Shown here in pieces: positions 1-14,848 of a stretch of DNA of 64,000 nucleotides; within the stretch, counting starts at the first letter, position 1, and the number at the start of each line of letters is the position of its first letter. The notes beneath the pieces were generated by a model, which made no database searches, was not told the origin of the DNA, and saw only the letters and a list, made by a program, of their open reading frames with translations. A program made the position numbers and the translations under genes. The stretch covers positions 186,001 through 250,000 of the forward strand of contig JACRMN010000017.1 of the NCBI GenBank assembly GCA_016214955.1, given 5' to 3'. This DNA comes from Deltaproteobacteria bacterium. Its GTDB lineage: Bacteria; Myxococcota; Myxococcia; Myxococcales; Anaeromyxobacteraceae.

Positions 1-336
1 CTGGCGGCCTTCGTGATCTCCGGCGCCTACGCCGGCCTGGCCGGCGGCCTGGAGGTGCTGCTGGAGTCGAACGCCCGGCCCACCATGGCCCACTGGACCC
101 ACTCGGCCGAGCCCATCCTGGTGAGCCTGCTGGGCGGGCTCCACTCGCTCCTGGGGCCGGCGGTGGGGAGCCTGGCCTTCGTGGCGCTGCGGGAGGTGGT
201 GCAGCGCTTCACCGAGAACTGGATGCTGGCCTTCGGCGTCGTGCTCCTGGTCATCATCCTCGGCTTCCGCGGCGGGATCGTCGGCGCCGTGGAGGCCGGG
301 CTGCGGGCGCGCCGCGCCGGGCGGGCCGCCCCGTGA
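1..336 (+). CDS. livM: Branched-chain-type ABC permease LivM, C-terminal end only
   Basis: This is the last 111 codons of an inner-membrane permease; the 5' end lies outside the window. The frame is open from base 1. Three hydrophobic stretches are visible, ending in a helix (WMLAFGVVLLVIILGF) and a basic tail, as in LivM-type permeases of the HAAT family. The stop overlaps the next start in a GTGA junction, so it is translationally coupled to livG. The family imports amino acids or other small carboxylates; the linked CoA ligase and dehydratase suggest a hydroxy- or carboxylic acid substrate here, which is inference. Confidence 0.85.
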   Translation: MAAFVISGAYAGLAGGLEVLLESNARPTMAHWTHSAEPILVSLLGGLHSLLGPAVGSLAFVALREVVQRFTENWMLAFGVVLLVIILGFRGGIVGAVEAGLRARRAGRAAP

Positions 337-1103
337 GCGCGCCCCTGCTCGAGGTCCGCGGCCTCTCCAACCACTTCGGCAGCGTCTGCACGGCGCGCGA
401 CCTCTCGCTCTCCTTCGCCGAGGGGGAGCTCACCTCGGTGATCGGGCCCAACGGCGCCGGCAAGTCCACCTTCATCAACCTGCTCACCGGCCACCTGCCG
501 GTGCAGGCCGGGCAGGTGCTCTTCCGCGGCCGCGACGTCACCGGCCTGGCGGTGCACCAGCGGGTGCGCCTGGGCATGGGGCGCTCCTTCCAGATCGCCA
601 ACGTCTTCCCGGGCCTGACGGTGCTGGAGAACGTGCTCATCCCGGCGCTGGCGCTGGCCGGCCGGGCCGGGCGGCCGCTCTCGCGGATCTCGGGCGAGCG
701 GGAGGCGCGGGAGCAGGCCCAGGGCGTGCTCTCGCGGGTGGGGCTCGGGGCCGAGGCGGAGCGGCCCGCCAGCGCCCTCTCCCACGGCGACCGGCGGCTC
801 CTGGAGGTGGCGGTGGCGCTGGCCTCGCGCCCGGCGCTGCTCTTCCTCGACGAGCCCACCGCCGGCATGAACCCGGTGGAGCGCACCCGGCTGCTGGAGG
901 GCATCCGCGCCCTCTCGGCGGGCGGCCAGACCACCTTCGTGCTGGTGGAGCACGACATGGACGTGGTCTTCGCCCTCTCGGCCCGGGTGGTGGTGCTGCA
1001 CCGCGGGGAGCTGCTCTGCGACGGCCCGCCGGAGCGCGTCCGGGCCGACGCGCGGGTGCGCGAGGTCTACCTGGGGCACGAGGTCGAGGAGGCGGCGCCG
1101 TGA
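333..1103 (+). CDS. livG: Branched-chain-type ABC transporter ATPase LivG
   Basis: A 256-residue cytoplasmic ATPase that powers the LivM-type permease. The Walker A motif GPNGAGKST is at residues 38-46, the signature LSHGD at 149-153 and Walker B LLFLDE at 169-174, followed by an H-loop VEHDMD. The LSHGD variant of the signature is usual for LivG, and the length matches the family. The GTG start overlaps the livM stop, and the gene stop overlaps the livF start in the same GTGA fashion. Substrate specificity cannot be read from the ATPase. Confidence 0.93.
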   Translation: MSAPLLEVRGLSNHFGSVCTARDLSLSFAEGELTSVIGPNGAGKSTFINLLTGHLPVQAGQVLFRGRDVTGLAVHQRVRLGMGRSFQIANVFPGLTVLENVLIPALALAGRAGRPLSRISGEREAREQAQGVLSRVGLGAEAERPASALSHGDRRLLEVAVALASRPALLFLDEPTAGMNPVERTRLLEGIRALSAGGQTTFVLVEHDMDVVFALSARVVVLHRGELLCDGPPERVRADARVREVYLGHEVEEAAP

Positions 1104-1801
1104 TCCTGGAGCTGGATCGCATCGACACCTTCTACGGCTCCTCCCACGTGCTCCAGGGGGTGAGCCTGGCCGTGGCCGAGGGGGAGGTGGTGGCGCTCCT
1201 GGGGCGCAACGGCGTGGGCAAGACCACCACCCTGCGCTCGGTCATCGGCCTGACCGCGCCGCGCGCCGGCTCGGTGCGCTTCCAGGGGCAGGAGCTCCGC
1301 GGCCTGCCGCCCGACGCCATCGCCCGGAGCGGCATCGCCTACGTGCCCGACGACCACCGCATCTTCCCCACGCTCACCGCCGAGGAGAACCTGGACATCG
1401 CCCGCCGCCTCTCGCCGCGGCGCGGCGCCTTCGGCAAGGCCGAGGTGCTGGAGCTCTTCCCCAGGCTCGGGGACCTGCTCCGCCACCGCGGCGCCAGCCT
1501 CTCCGGCGGCGAGCGCAAGATGCTGGCCATCGGGCGGGCGCTGATGGCCGGCCCGGCGCTGCTCCTGCTCGACGAGCCCTCCGAGGGGCTGGCCCCGCTG
1601 GTGGTGGCCCACCTCACCGAGGTGCTGGAGCGGATCCGCCGGGAGGGGATCACCATCCTCCTCGCCGACCAGAACCTGCGCTTCTGCCGGCGCGTCTGCA
1701 GCCGCGGCTACATCCTGGAGAAGGGCCGGGTGGAGCACCAGGGCACCATGGAGGCCATCTGGGGCGACCCGGCGGTGGTGACCAAGTACCTGGTGGTGTA
1801 G
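1100..1801 (+). CDS. livF: Branched-chain-type ABC transporter ATPase LivF
   Basis: A 233-residue second ATPase of the same transporter. Walker A GRNGVGKTT is at residues 35-43; an LSGGE signature and Walker B LLLLDEPSEGLAP follow. The EPSEGLAP stretch and a length near 235 are typical of LivF. The GTG start overlaps the livG stop. Only 2 bp separate its stop from the dehydrogenase start, so the transporter and the catabolic genes downstream form one operon. LivH and the binding protein LivK would be expected upstream of the window. Confidence 0.93.
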   Translation: MILELDRIDTFYGSSHVLQGVSLAVAEGEVVALLGRNGVGKTTTLRSVIGLTAPRAGSVRFQGQELRGLPPDAIARSGIAYVPDDHRIFPTLTAEENLDIARRLSPRRGAFGKAEVLELFPRLGDLLRHRGASLSGGERKMLAIGRALMAGPALLLLDEPSEGLAPLVVAHLTEVLERIRREGITILLADQNLRFCRRVCSRGYILEKGRVEHQGTMEAIWGDPAVVTKYLVV

Positions 1802-1803
1802 CC

Positions 1804-2565
1804 ATGCCCGACCCGTTCGACCTCCACGGCCGCACCGCCCTGGTCACCGGCGCCTCGCGCGGGCTGGGCCTGGCCATGGCCCGCGGGCTGGCCCGGGCCG
1901 GGGCCGACCTGGCGCTCACGGCCCGGCGCCGCGAGGACGTGGAGCCGGTGGCCGCCGAGCTCCGCGCGCTGGGGGTGCGGGCCGTGCCCCTGGCCCTGGA
2001 GGTGCGCGACCGCGGGAGCGTGCAGGCGGCGGTGGCCGAGGCGGTGTCTTCCCTCGGCGCCGTGGACGTGCTGGTGAACAACGCCGGCGTCAACGTGCGC
2101 AAGCCCGTCGTCGAGCTCGCCGAGGAGGAGTGGGACCTGGTGCTCGACACCAACCTCAAGGGCTACTTCCTGGTGGCCCAGGCGGTGGCCCCGCACATGC
2201 TGGCCCGGGGCAGCGGCAAGATCGTCCACATCTCGTCGATCCTGGGAGCGGTGGGGCTGCCCGGCCTGGCGCCCTACGCCGCCGCCAAGGGCGGGGTGGT
2301 CCAGCTCACCAAGGTGATGGCGCTGGAGTGGGCCCGGCGCGGCATCCAGGTGAACGCCATCGGCCCCACCTACTTCGAGACCGAGCTCACCGCTCCCCTG
2401 CGCGCCGACCCGGAGCGCAACCGCTTCATCGTCGAGCGCACGCCCATGGGGCGGTGGGGCCGGCCCGAGGAGCTGGTGGGCACGCTGGTGTGGCTGGCCT
2501 CCTCGGCCTCCGACTTCGTCACCGGACAGACGATCTACGTGGACGGTGGCTGGACCGCCTGGTGA
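1804..2565 (+). CDS. Short-chain dehydrogenase/reductase (classical SDR)
   Basis: A 253-residue NAD(P)-dependent oxidoreductase. The cofactor loop TGASRGLG is at residues 15-22, NNAG at about 92-95, and the catalytic Ser145, Tyr158 and Lys162 (YAAAK) are in place. The C-terminal YVDGGWTAW is typical of gluconate-5-dehydrogenase or 3-oxoacyl-reductase-like SDRs. It lies between the transporter and the CoA ligase in one operon. It may oxidise or reduce an intermediate of the carboxylic-acid route, but the substrate cannot be assigned from sequence. Confidence 0.85.
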   Translation: MPDPFDLHGRTALVTGASRGLGLAMARGLARAGADLALTARRREDVEPVAAELRALGVRAVPLALEVRDRGSVQAAVAEAVSSLGAVDVLVNNAGVNVRKPVVELAEEEWDLVLDTNLKGYFLVAQAVAPHMLARGSGKIVHISSILGAVGLPGLAPYAAAKGGVVQLTKVMALEWARRGIQVNAIGPTYFETELTAPLRADPERNRFIVERTPMGRWGRPEELVGTLVWLASSASDFVTGQTIYVDGGWTAW

Positions 2566-2568
2566 GCC

Positions 2569-4125
2569 ATGGCCCTCCCCGCGCTCGACGACTACCGCTC
2601 CCTCGCCGACATCCCTTTCCTCCAGGCGCGGGCCCGCGGCGCCGAGGTGGCGCTGCGCCACGAGGGCGGCTCGCTCACCTGCGCCGAGCTCGACGAGCAG
2701 GTCCGGTGCCTCGCCGCCTTCCTGCAGGCGCGCGGACTCGGCGGCGGCGCCAGGGTGGCCGTCCTCCTGCCCAACCTGCCGGCCTACGCGGTGGCATGGT
2801 TCGGCGCCATCGCAGCCGGCGCGGTGGCGGTGCCGGTGAACCTCCGGCTCTCGCCGCCCGAGGTGGGCTACGTGCTCCGCGACTCGGGGGCCGAGGCGCT
2901 GGTGACCACCGCCGAGCAGCTGCGGCGGCTCGGGCCGCTGCCGGAGCTGCAGGGGCTCCGGCTCCGGCTGCTGGCCGAGGGAGAGGCCGAGGGGACGCTG
3001 CCGCTGGCCGCGGCGCTCGAGGCGGCGCCGCTCCCGGCGCCCGCTGCCGTGGAGCCCGACGGCGTGGCCACGCTGCTCTACACCTCGGGCACCACCGGCT
3101 TCCCCAAGGGGGCCATGGTCAGCCACCGGAACGCCCTCTGGAACGCCCGCGGCTGCGCCTCGGAGCTGGGCTACCGGGCCGGCGACGTCGGGCTGCTCAG
3201 CCTGCCCATGTTCCACGTCACCGGCCTGTGCTCGCAGCTCGTGGCCATGCTGGCGGTGGGCGGCTCGCTGGTGCTGCAGCGCGAGTACGACACGGCGGCG
3301 GTGCTGGAGGCCATCGGCCGCCACCGCATCACCGCCCTCTTCTTCGTGCCCGCCATCTACAAGCTGCTCACCCTGCGCGCCGATCCGTCCCGCCACGCCC
3401 TGGGCAGCGTCCGCGTGGCCGCCTACGGCGGCGCCCCCATGGACCCGGACACCATCCGCGCGGTGCAGGCGCTCCTCCCGGCCCGGCTCCACAACTGCTA
3501 CGGCCTCACCGAGACCACCTCGCTCACCACCGTGCTCCCCGCCGACCGCGCCCTCTCCCACGCCCACTCGGTGGGCCGGGCGGTGCCCTACGTGGAGCTG
3601 GAGGTGCGCGACCCCGAGGGAAGGTGCCTCGGCCCCGGCCTGCCCGGCGAGCTGTTCGTGCGCGGGCCCAACGTGGTCCAGGGCTACTGGCGGGCGCCGG
3701 AGAAGAGCGCCCAGGCGCTGGCGGGTGGATGGCTGCGCACCGGCGACCTGGCCTCGGTGGACGGCGACGGGCTGGTCACCATCCTCGACCGGCTCAAGGA
3801 CATGGTGAACCGCGGCGGCGAGAAGGTGTACTGCCTGGAGGTGGAGCACGTCATCGCCGCCTTCCCGGGCGTGGCCGAGGCGGCGGTGGTGGGCGGGCCG
3901 CACCCGGTCTTCGGCGAGGTGCCGGTGGCCTTCGTGGCCCCGGTGCCGGGCGCGGCGCTTGATCCGGAGGCGCTGCGGCGGCACTGTGCGGAGCGGCTGG
4001 CCGACTACAAGGTCCCGGTGGCGGTCCACCAGGTGGAGAGGCTGCCCCGCAACCCGGGCGGCAAGGTGCTGAAGCAGGAGCTGCGCCGGGCGCTCGACCC
4101 CGGCCCCGAGGAGCGGAAGCCATGA
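2569..4125 (+). CDS. Class I acyl-CoA synthetase (AMP-forming)
   Basis: A 518-residue adenylate-forming ligase that activates a carboxylic acid with ATP and coenzyme A. The P-loop YTSGTTGFPKG is at residues 171-181, with YGLTETTS, RTGDLA and NRGGEKVYCLEVE further on and the catalytic lysine of the C-terminal GGK at residue 499. Length and motif order fit the family. The stop overlaps the next start (ATGA). Because the next gene encodes 4-hydroxybutyryl-CoA dehydratase, a 4-hydroxybutyrate-type acid is a plausible substrate; this is inference from context only. Confidence 0.9.
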   Translation: MALPALDDYRSLADIPFLQARARGAEVALRHEGGSLTCAELDEQVRCLAAFLQARGLGGGARVAVLLPNLPAYAVAWFGAIAAGAVAVPVNLRLSPPEVGYVLRDSGAEALVTTAEQLRRLGPLPELQGLRLRLLAEGEAEGTLPLAAALEAAPLPAPAAVEPDGVATLLYTSGTTGFPKGAMVSHRNALWNARGCASELGYRAGDVGLLSLPMFHVTGLCSQLVAMLAVGGSLVLQREYDTAAVLEAIGRHRITALFFVPAIYKLLTLRADPSRHALGSVRVAAYGGAPMDPDTIRAVQALLPARLHNCYGLTETTSLTTVLPADRALSHAHSVGRAVPYVELEVRDPEGRCLGPGLPGELFVRGPNVVQGYWRAPEKSAQALAGGWLRTGDLASVDGDGLVTILDRLKDMVNRGGEKVYCLEVEHVIAAFPGVAEAAVVGGPHPVFGEVPVAFVAPVPGAALDPEALRRHCAERLADYKVPVAVHQVERLPRNPGGKVLKQELRRALDPGPEERKP

Positions 4126-5576
4126 TGACCGGAGCCCAGTACCTGGCGAGCCTGAAGCAGCGCAGCCCGCGCATCTTCTACAAGGGCCAGCGGCTGGAGC
4201 GGCCCTTCGACCACCCGGCGCTCCTGCCCCACCTGCGCACCGCCGCCGCCACCTACGACCTGGCCCACGACCCGCGCCACCAGGCGACCATGACGGCGGT
4301 CTCGCACCTCACCGGCGCCCGGGTCTCGCGCTTCACCCACCTCTTCTGGACGCCGGAGGACCTGCTCCGCAAGGTGGCCATGCTCCGGCTCCTGGGACAG
4401 GAGACCGGCACCTGCTTCCAGCGCTGCGTGGGGCTCGACGGCCTCAACGCCGTCTGGGCCGCCACCTGGGAGACCGACCAGAAGCTGGGCACGGGCTACC
4501 ACGCCCGCTTCCACGCCTGGCTGCGGCGGCTGCAGGAGCAGGACCTGATGGCGGCCGGCGCCATGACCGACCCCAAGGGCGACCGCTCGCTGCCGCCCTG
4601 GAAGCAGGCCGACCCCGACCTCTACCTCCACATCGTCGAGCGGCGCCCCGACGGCATCGTCATCCGCGGGGCCAAGACCCACATCACCGGCGCGGTGAAC
4701 TCCCACGAGGTGCTGGTGATGCCCACCCTGGGCGTACCGCCCGAGGGAGCCGACTACGCGGTGACCTGCGCCGTGCCCATCGACGCCCCCGGCCTCACCC
4801 TGGTCTTCGGCCGCCAGAGCAACGACGAGCGCAAGGAGGAGGAGGGCGTGGACTGCGGCTCGCCCTTCGGCGTGGTGGGCGGCGAGAGCACGCTGCTCTT
4901 CGAGGACGTGTTCGTGCCCCACGAGCGGGTCTTCATGGCCGGCGAGGGAGAGTTCGCCGGGCCGCTGGTGGACCGCTTCGCCGCCTGGCACCGGGCCAAC
5001 TACGGCGGCTGCAAGGCGGGCAACGCCGACGTGCTCCTCGGGGCCACGGCGCTCCTCGCCGAGGTGCACGGCACCATCGGCAACGCGGTGGTGAAGGACA
5101 AGCTCACCGAGATGGTGCACCTGGTGGAGACCAACTACGCCGGCGCCGTGGGCGCGGCGGCGCTCTGCACCCAGCTCCCCGCCGGCAACTGGCTGGTGGA
5201 CCCGCTGCTGGCCAACACCGTGAAGCAGAACGTCACCCGCTTCGTCTACCAGGTGGCGCGGCTGGCCCACGACCTGGGCGGCGGCATCCTCTCCACGCTC
5301 CCCAGCGACGCCGACTTCCGCTCCAGCGAGGTGGGGGGGCTGCTCCACAAGTACTTCGCCGGCAAGGCCGGCTTCTCCACCGACGACAAGCGCAAGCTCA
5401 TCCGCTACATCGAGGGCATGACCTCGGTGTCGACGCTGGTGGAGGCGCTCCACGGCGCCGGCTCGCCGCAGGCGCAGCGCATCGTCATGCTGCGCCAGGC
5501 CAACCTGGGCGAGAAGGCCAACCTGGCCCGCAAGGTGCTGGGGCTCGGCCCGCCGCCTGCGCAGGCCAAGAAGTAG
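4122..5576 (+). CDS. abfD: 4-hydroxybutyryl-CoA dehydratase / vinylacetyl-CoA isomerase
   Basis: A 484-residue flavin and [4Fe-4S] radical dehydratase that converts 4-hydroxybutyryl-CoA to crotonyl-CoA. The four cluster ligands known from clostridial AbfD (Cys99, Cys103, His292, Cys299) are present as Cys98 and Cys102 (CFQRC), His290 and Cys297 (WHRANYGGC). Other family blocks are GAMTDPKGDR, EDVFVPHERVF and the near-terminal HGAGSPQAQR. The intact ligand set separates it from the flavin monooxygenases of the same superfamily (HpaB type), which lack the cluster. The enzyme is oxygen-sensitive, implying anaerobic or microaerobic use. It is the last gene of the operon and is followed by a hairpin. 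Confidence 0.92.
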   Translation: MMTGAQYLASLKQRSPRIFYKGQRLERPFDHPALLPHLRTAAATYDLAHDPRHQATMTAVSHLTGARVSRFTHLFWTPEDLLRKVAMLRLLGQETGTCFQRCVGLDGLNAVWAATWETDQKLGTGYHARFHAWLRRLQEQDLMAAGAMTDPKGDRSLPPWKQADPDLYLHIVERRPDGIVIRGAKTHITGAVNSHEVLVMPTLGVPPEGADYAVTCAVPIDAPGLTLVFGRQSNDERKEEEGVDCGSPFGVVGGESTLLFEDVFVPHERVFMAGEGEFAGPLVDRFAAWHRANYGGCKAGNADVLLGATALLAEVHGTIGNAVVKDKLTEMVHLVETNYAGAVGAAALCTQLPAGNWLVDPLLANTVKQNVTRFVYQVARLAHDLGGGILSTLPSDADFRSSEVGGLLHKYFAGKAGFSTDDKRKLIRYIEGMTSVSTLVEALHGAGSPQAQRIVMLRQANLGEKANLARKVLGLGPPPAQAKK

Positions 5577-5588
5577 CCGGCCCGGCGG

Positions 5589-5610
5589 CGCCGGCGCTCA
5601 GCCGCCGGCG
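5589..5610. terminator. Hairpin between convergent genes
   Basis: A perfect 8-bp inverted repeat (5589-5596 with 5603-5610) encloses a 6-base loop in the 41-bp gap between the dehydratase stop and the stop of the sensor kinase on the other strand. There is no T-run, so it would be an atypical, possibly bidirectional terminator. Confidence 0.45.
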
Positions 5611-5617
5611 GGACGCG

Positions 5618-7539
<1,922 letters not shown>

Positions 7540-7540
<1 letters not shown>

Positions 7541-8355
7541 TAGCGCGGCTCCAGGGGCTTGTAGTCGCGGTCGTAGTCGGCCCGGAGGGGGTCGGGCATG
7601 CGTACTGCGGCGAGGAGCGGGCGGTCGCCCTCGTCGCGGGCCATCTCCAGTACAGCGGACGCCACCTTCTCGCGGAGCGCCGCCGGGACCCGAGGGTGGG
7701 CGGCGATGGGGTGGGGGGCGAAGCTGGCGCTGGTGAGCAGCGGCCGGATGAGGCCGCTGCTCTCCGCGTCCTCGAGCTCGAGCGCCGAGTCGAGCGAGGC
7801 GCCAGCCTCCACCTTGCCCAGCACCACCGAGCGCAGCACGTTGCGGGTGCTCCCGTGGAAGCTCCGGTCGAAGGCCATGCGGCCGATGCCCTCGGCGAGG
7901 GCCCGGTCCACCAGGATGGTGCAGAAGCTCCGCTCGCCCACGAAGGCCACGCGCTTCCCCTGCAGCTCCGACACCGAGCGGTAGGGGGAGTCGGTGCGGA
8001 CGAAGATCTGGCCGGCGAGCTCCCGCCGGTCGCGCACCAGCGGCAGGTAGCCCTGGCGCCGGTGGACCGCGGCGACCATGGCGGGGTGGGCATAGACGAA
8101 CTCGGGCCCGCCGGCGAAGAGGTCCTGCTCGAAGGCCTCCATGCTGTCGTAGACCTTGGGGCGCAGCGTGGCGCCGGTGAGGGCCGAGAGGCGGGCCAGC
8201 AGCGGCCCCCACTTCTCGACCATGGTCACCGGAGGAGCCTGCGGGATGATGCCGACCCTGTAGACGACGGGGTCCTCGGCGCGCGCCAGCGCCGGGTGGA
8301 GCAGCAGCGCGGCGGCGGCCGCGAGCCAGCGAGATGCGCCGGAAGGGCGTGACAC
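7540..8355 (-). CDS. PhnD-like periplasmic substrate-binding protein
   Basis: A 271-residue exported protein of the phosphate/phosphite/phosphonate-binding (PhnD, type 2) family. A signal peptide (SRWLAAAAALLLHPALARA) is followed by YRVGIIPQ, VYDSMEAFEQDL, FVYAHPAM and LQGKRVAFV, which are typical family blocks. The GTG at 8355 was chosen because AGGAGG sits 7 bp upstream and it begins directly at the signal peptide; a longer frame starting at 8469 lacks this. No permease or ATPase is adjacent, and the next gene is a membrane kinase with a periplasmic domain, so a sensing role is more likely than transport. Confidence 0.82.
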
Positions 8356-8482
8356 GGGATGCCTCCTCGCGCAGCGATGCGGGGCCCGGGGCGCGGGCCT
8401 GGGCCAGGTGACCACGATCGCAGCAAGAAGCACACCCTGGGGAGAGCAGCAGGGCGGGGGGTGCGACATTCCGGCACTCGCG

Positions 8483-12679
<4,197 letters not shown>

Positions 12680-12751
12680 GGGGCGATCCTACCGCTGCCC
12701 TCCGTCGCGCGCCGGGGGGCCCTTCGGGGTGGCGTGGCGCCCGGTCCCGGC

Positions 12752-12757
12752 TATTCT
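12752..12757 (+). promoter_or_regulatory. -10-like hexamer at the selenoprotein start
   Basis: TATTCT lies 6 bp before the ATG at 12764, so transcription would begin at or next to the start codon and the mRNA would be leaderless. The only Shine-Dalgarno-like bases (GGAG) touch the ATG and are too close to work. No clear -35 box is visible. Confidence 0.3.
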
Positions 12758-12763
12758 TCGGAG

Positions 12764-14074
12764 ATGCACCCGCTCGCCCTCGCACTCCTCGTCGCCGCAG
12801 CCCCGGCCGCCGGGAAGCTCCCCTTCGTCCACGACGACTACCCGCGGGCCCTGGCCGAGGCCCGGGCGCGGCAGGTGCCCATCGTCGTCGACGTCTGGAC
12901 CCCCTGGTGACACACCTGTCGCTTCATGGAGGCGCACGTCCTCTCCGACGCGCACCTCGTGAAGCAGGCCGGGCGGTTCGTCTGGCTGAGCGTCGATGCC
13001 GAGAAGGAGGCCAACGCCGCCTTCCTGGAGAAGTTCCCCGTCAACGGCTACCCCACCTTCCTGTTCCTCGATCCGGAGGGTGAGACGCCGCTCCTGCGCT
13101 GGGCCGGCTCGGCCGGCGTGAAGCAGTTCGAGCGGCTCCTCGACGACGCCCTCGTCGCCCGGGCCGCGGCCTCCGGCGACGGCCCCGAGGCGGCGCTGGC
13201 CCGCGCCGACAGGGCCGAGGCCGCCGGCAAGGGGGAGGAGGCGCTGGCCGGCTACCGCGAGGCGCTGGCGCAGGGCGGGCCGGGCTGGGCGCGGCGGCCG
13301 CGCGCCGTCGAGTCGCTGGTGGTGGCGCTCACCGCCGCCGACGGCAGGGAGCAGGACTGCGCCGGCGCCGCGCTGGCCGAGGCGGCGACGCTGCCGGCCG
13401 GCTCCTCGCGCGCCTCGGCGCTGGCCAACGGCCTCTCCTGCGCCCTGGGCGCCGAGGGAGAGCCCGGGTGGCGCGCGCCCGCGATCGCGAAGCTGGAGCC
13501 GCTGGTGCGCGAGGCTGCGCGCTACCCGGGCCTGCTGGCCGACGACCGGGCCTGGATCCTCCAGGTGCTGGCCGACGCCCGCGAGCAGGCCGGCGACGCC
13601 CGCGGCGCGCGGCGCGGCTACCAGGCGCTCTGGGACTTCGTGGCCGCCGAGGGGAAGCGCACCCGCAGCGCCGAGCTGCGGGCCTCCCTCGACTCCTTCC
13701 GCGTGGCCGCGGCCCTCAAGCTGGAGAAGCCGCAGCTCGCCATCGGCCCGCTGCGCGCCTCGGAGAAGGCGCTGCCCGACGACTACAACCCGCCGCACCG
13801 GCTGGCGGTGCTCTACCGCGAGGCCAAGCGCTACCCCGAGGCCCTGGCCGCCGCCGACCGCGCGCTCTCCCGCGCCTACGGGCCGCGCAAGCTCCGGGTC
13901 TTCGACGTGAAGGCCTCGGTGCTGGAGCGGCAGGGCGACCAGGCCGGCCTGGCGGCCGCGCTCGCGGAGGCGGTGGCCCACGGCGAGGCGCTGCCCGAGG
14001 CGCAGCGCAGGAGCGCCGGCAAGCTCCTGGAGCGGATGCGGAGCCGGCTGGCGAAGGCCCGCGGGGAGGGGTAG
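12764..14074 (+). CDS. Exported thioredoxin-fold selenoprotein candidate (UHTC motif)
   Basis: A 436-residue protein read through one in-frame TGA at 12908-12910 (codon 49). A short signal peptide (residues 1-17) leads to a thioredoxin fold: VVDVWTPW, then TGA, then HTC, then the cis-proline segment NGYPTFLFLDPEG. TGA replaces exactly the first cysteine of a CxxC redox site, so the natural reading is selenocysteine, giving UHTC. The reading frame is maintained for 388 codons beyond the TGA with normal high-GC codon use. The rest (about 130-436) is helical and TPR-like. It probably acts as a periplasmic thiol oxidoreductase. The alternative is a nonsense mutation or sequencing error at the one position where Sec is expected. 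No SelA, SelB or SelD gene is in the window. Confidence 0.78.
12920..12934 (+). other. Candidate bacterial SECIS hairpin
   Basis: Nine bases after the TGA, CGCTTCATGGAGGCG can fold into a 5-6 bp stem (one G-U pair) with a small apical loop containing G residues. In E. coli fdhF the apical SECIS stem-loop begins 11 nt after the UGA, so the position is right. Sequence identity with known SECIS elements is not expected, because the hairpin also codes protein. Confidence 0.5.
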
Positions 14075-14080
14075 CGGCGC

Positions 14081-14848
14081 TCAGCCGAAGAGGTGGGCCA
14101 GCGCCGCGGCGGCGAAGACGCCAGGGAGCAGGTTGCCCACCGGCAGGCGCTTCAGCCCCAGCAGGTCGAGGCCGATGGCGGCGATGAGCAGGCCGCCCGA
14201 GGCGGTGAGCGTCGAGAGCACCGGGAGCGTGAGGAAGCGGGCCACGCTGGCGGCCGCCAGCGTGATGCCGCCCTGGTAGACGGCGAGCGAGAGGCCCGAG
14301 AGCCCCACGCCGGCGCCCAGCGTGGTGGCGAGCACGACCGACGAGATGCCGTCGAGCAGCGCCTTCACGTAGAGCACCTCCGGCTGGCCGGCGGCGTCCT
14401 GGATGGAGCCGATGACGGCCATGGCGCCCACGCAGTAGAGCAGCGAGGCGGTGACGAACCCCTCGACGAGGTCGTGGCCGCCCTCGCTCCCGGGCGCGGT
14501 CCCGCGGCGAACCGCGCCCAGCCGCTGCGCCACCTCCTGCATCCGCTGGCCGAACCGCTCCAGCCGCCTCTCCAGCTGGAGCAGCTCTCCCAGCACGCCG
14601 CCCAGCACCAGGCCGCCGATCACCACCAGCGGGTTGGGGTGGTAGGGCAGGGGGCCGGTCCAGCCCACCTTGGCCGGGTCGATGGAGGGCGCGATGGCCA
14701 TCTGCAGGCCGAGGCCGAGGACGGTGAGGCCGATGGCGGCCATGGCGGTGGCGCGGATGCGCTCGGGGATGAGGCGGCCGAAGAGCAGCCCCACCGCCGA
14801 GCCCGCCACCACCGCCGCCACGTTCACGATGGTTCCGATGCCGGGCAT
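14081..14848 (-). CDS. DUF554 family membrane protein
   Basis: A 255-residue inner-membrane protein with about seven hydrophobic segments, starting MPGIGTIVNVAAVVAGSAVG. GLLFGRLIP, the glycine-rich GGLVLGGVLGELL and the GFVTASLLYCVGAMAVIGS block are the hallmarks of DUF554 (YqgA/YdfK-type) proteins, whose transport role is unproven. The start at 14848 was preferred to an upstream frame because it begins at the conserved first helix. The stop is 6 bp from the convergent stop of the selenoprotein gene. Confidence 0.85.
   Translation of the reverse strand: MPGIGTIVNVAAVVAGSAVGLLFGRLIPERIRATAMAAIGLTVLGLGLQMAIAPSIDPAKVGWTGPLPYHPNPLVVIGGLVLGGVLGELLQLERRLERFGQRMQEVAQRLGAVRRGTAPGSEGGHDLVEGFVTASLLYCVGAMAVIGSIQDAAGQPEVLYVKALLDGISSVVLATTLGAGVGLSGLSLAVYQGGITLAAASVARFLTLPVLSTLTASGGLLIAAIGLDLLGLKRLPVGNLLPGVFAAAALAHLFG

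Noticed and set aside
12764-12910. Reading the thioredoxin gene as a 48-codon pseudogene fragment
   Set aside because: The TGA coincides with the redox Cys, the frame continues intact for 388 codons and a SECIS-like hairpin follows, so recoding is the better explanation.
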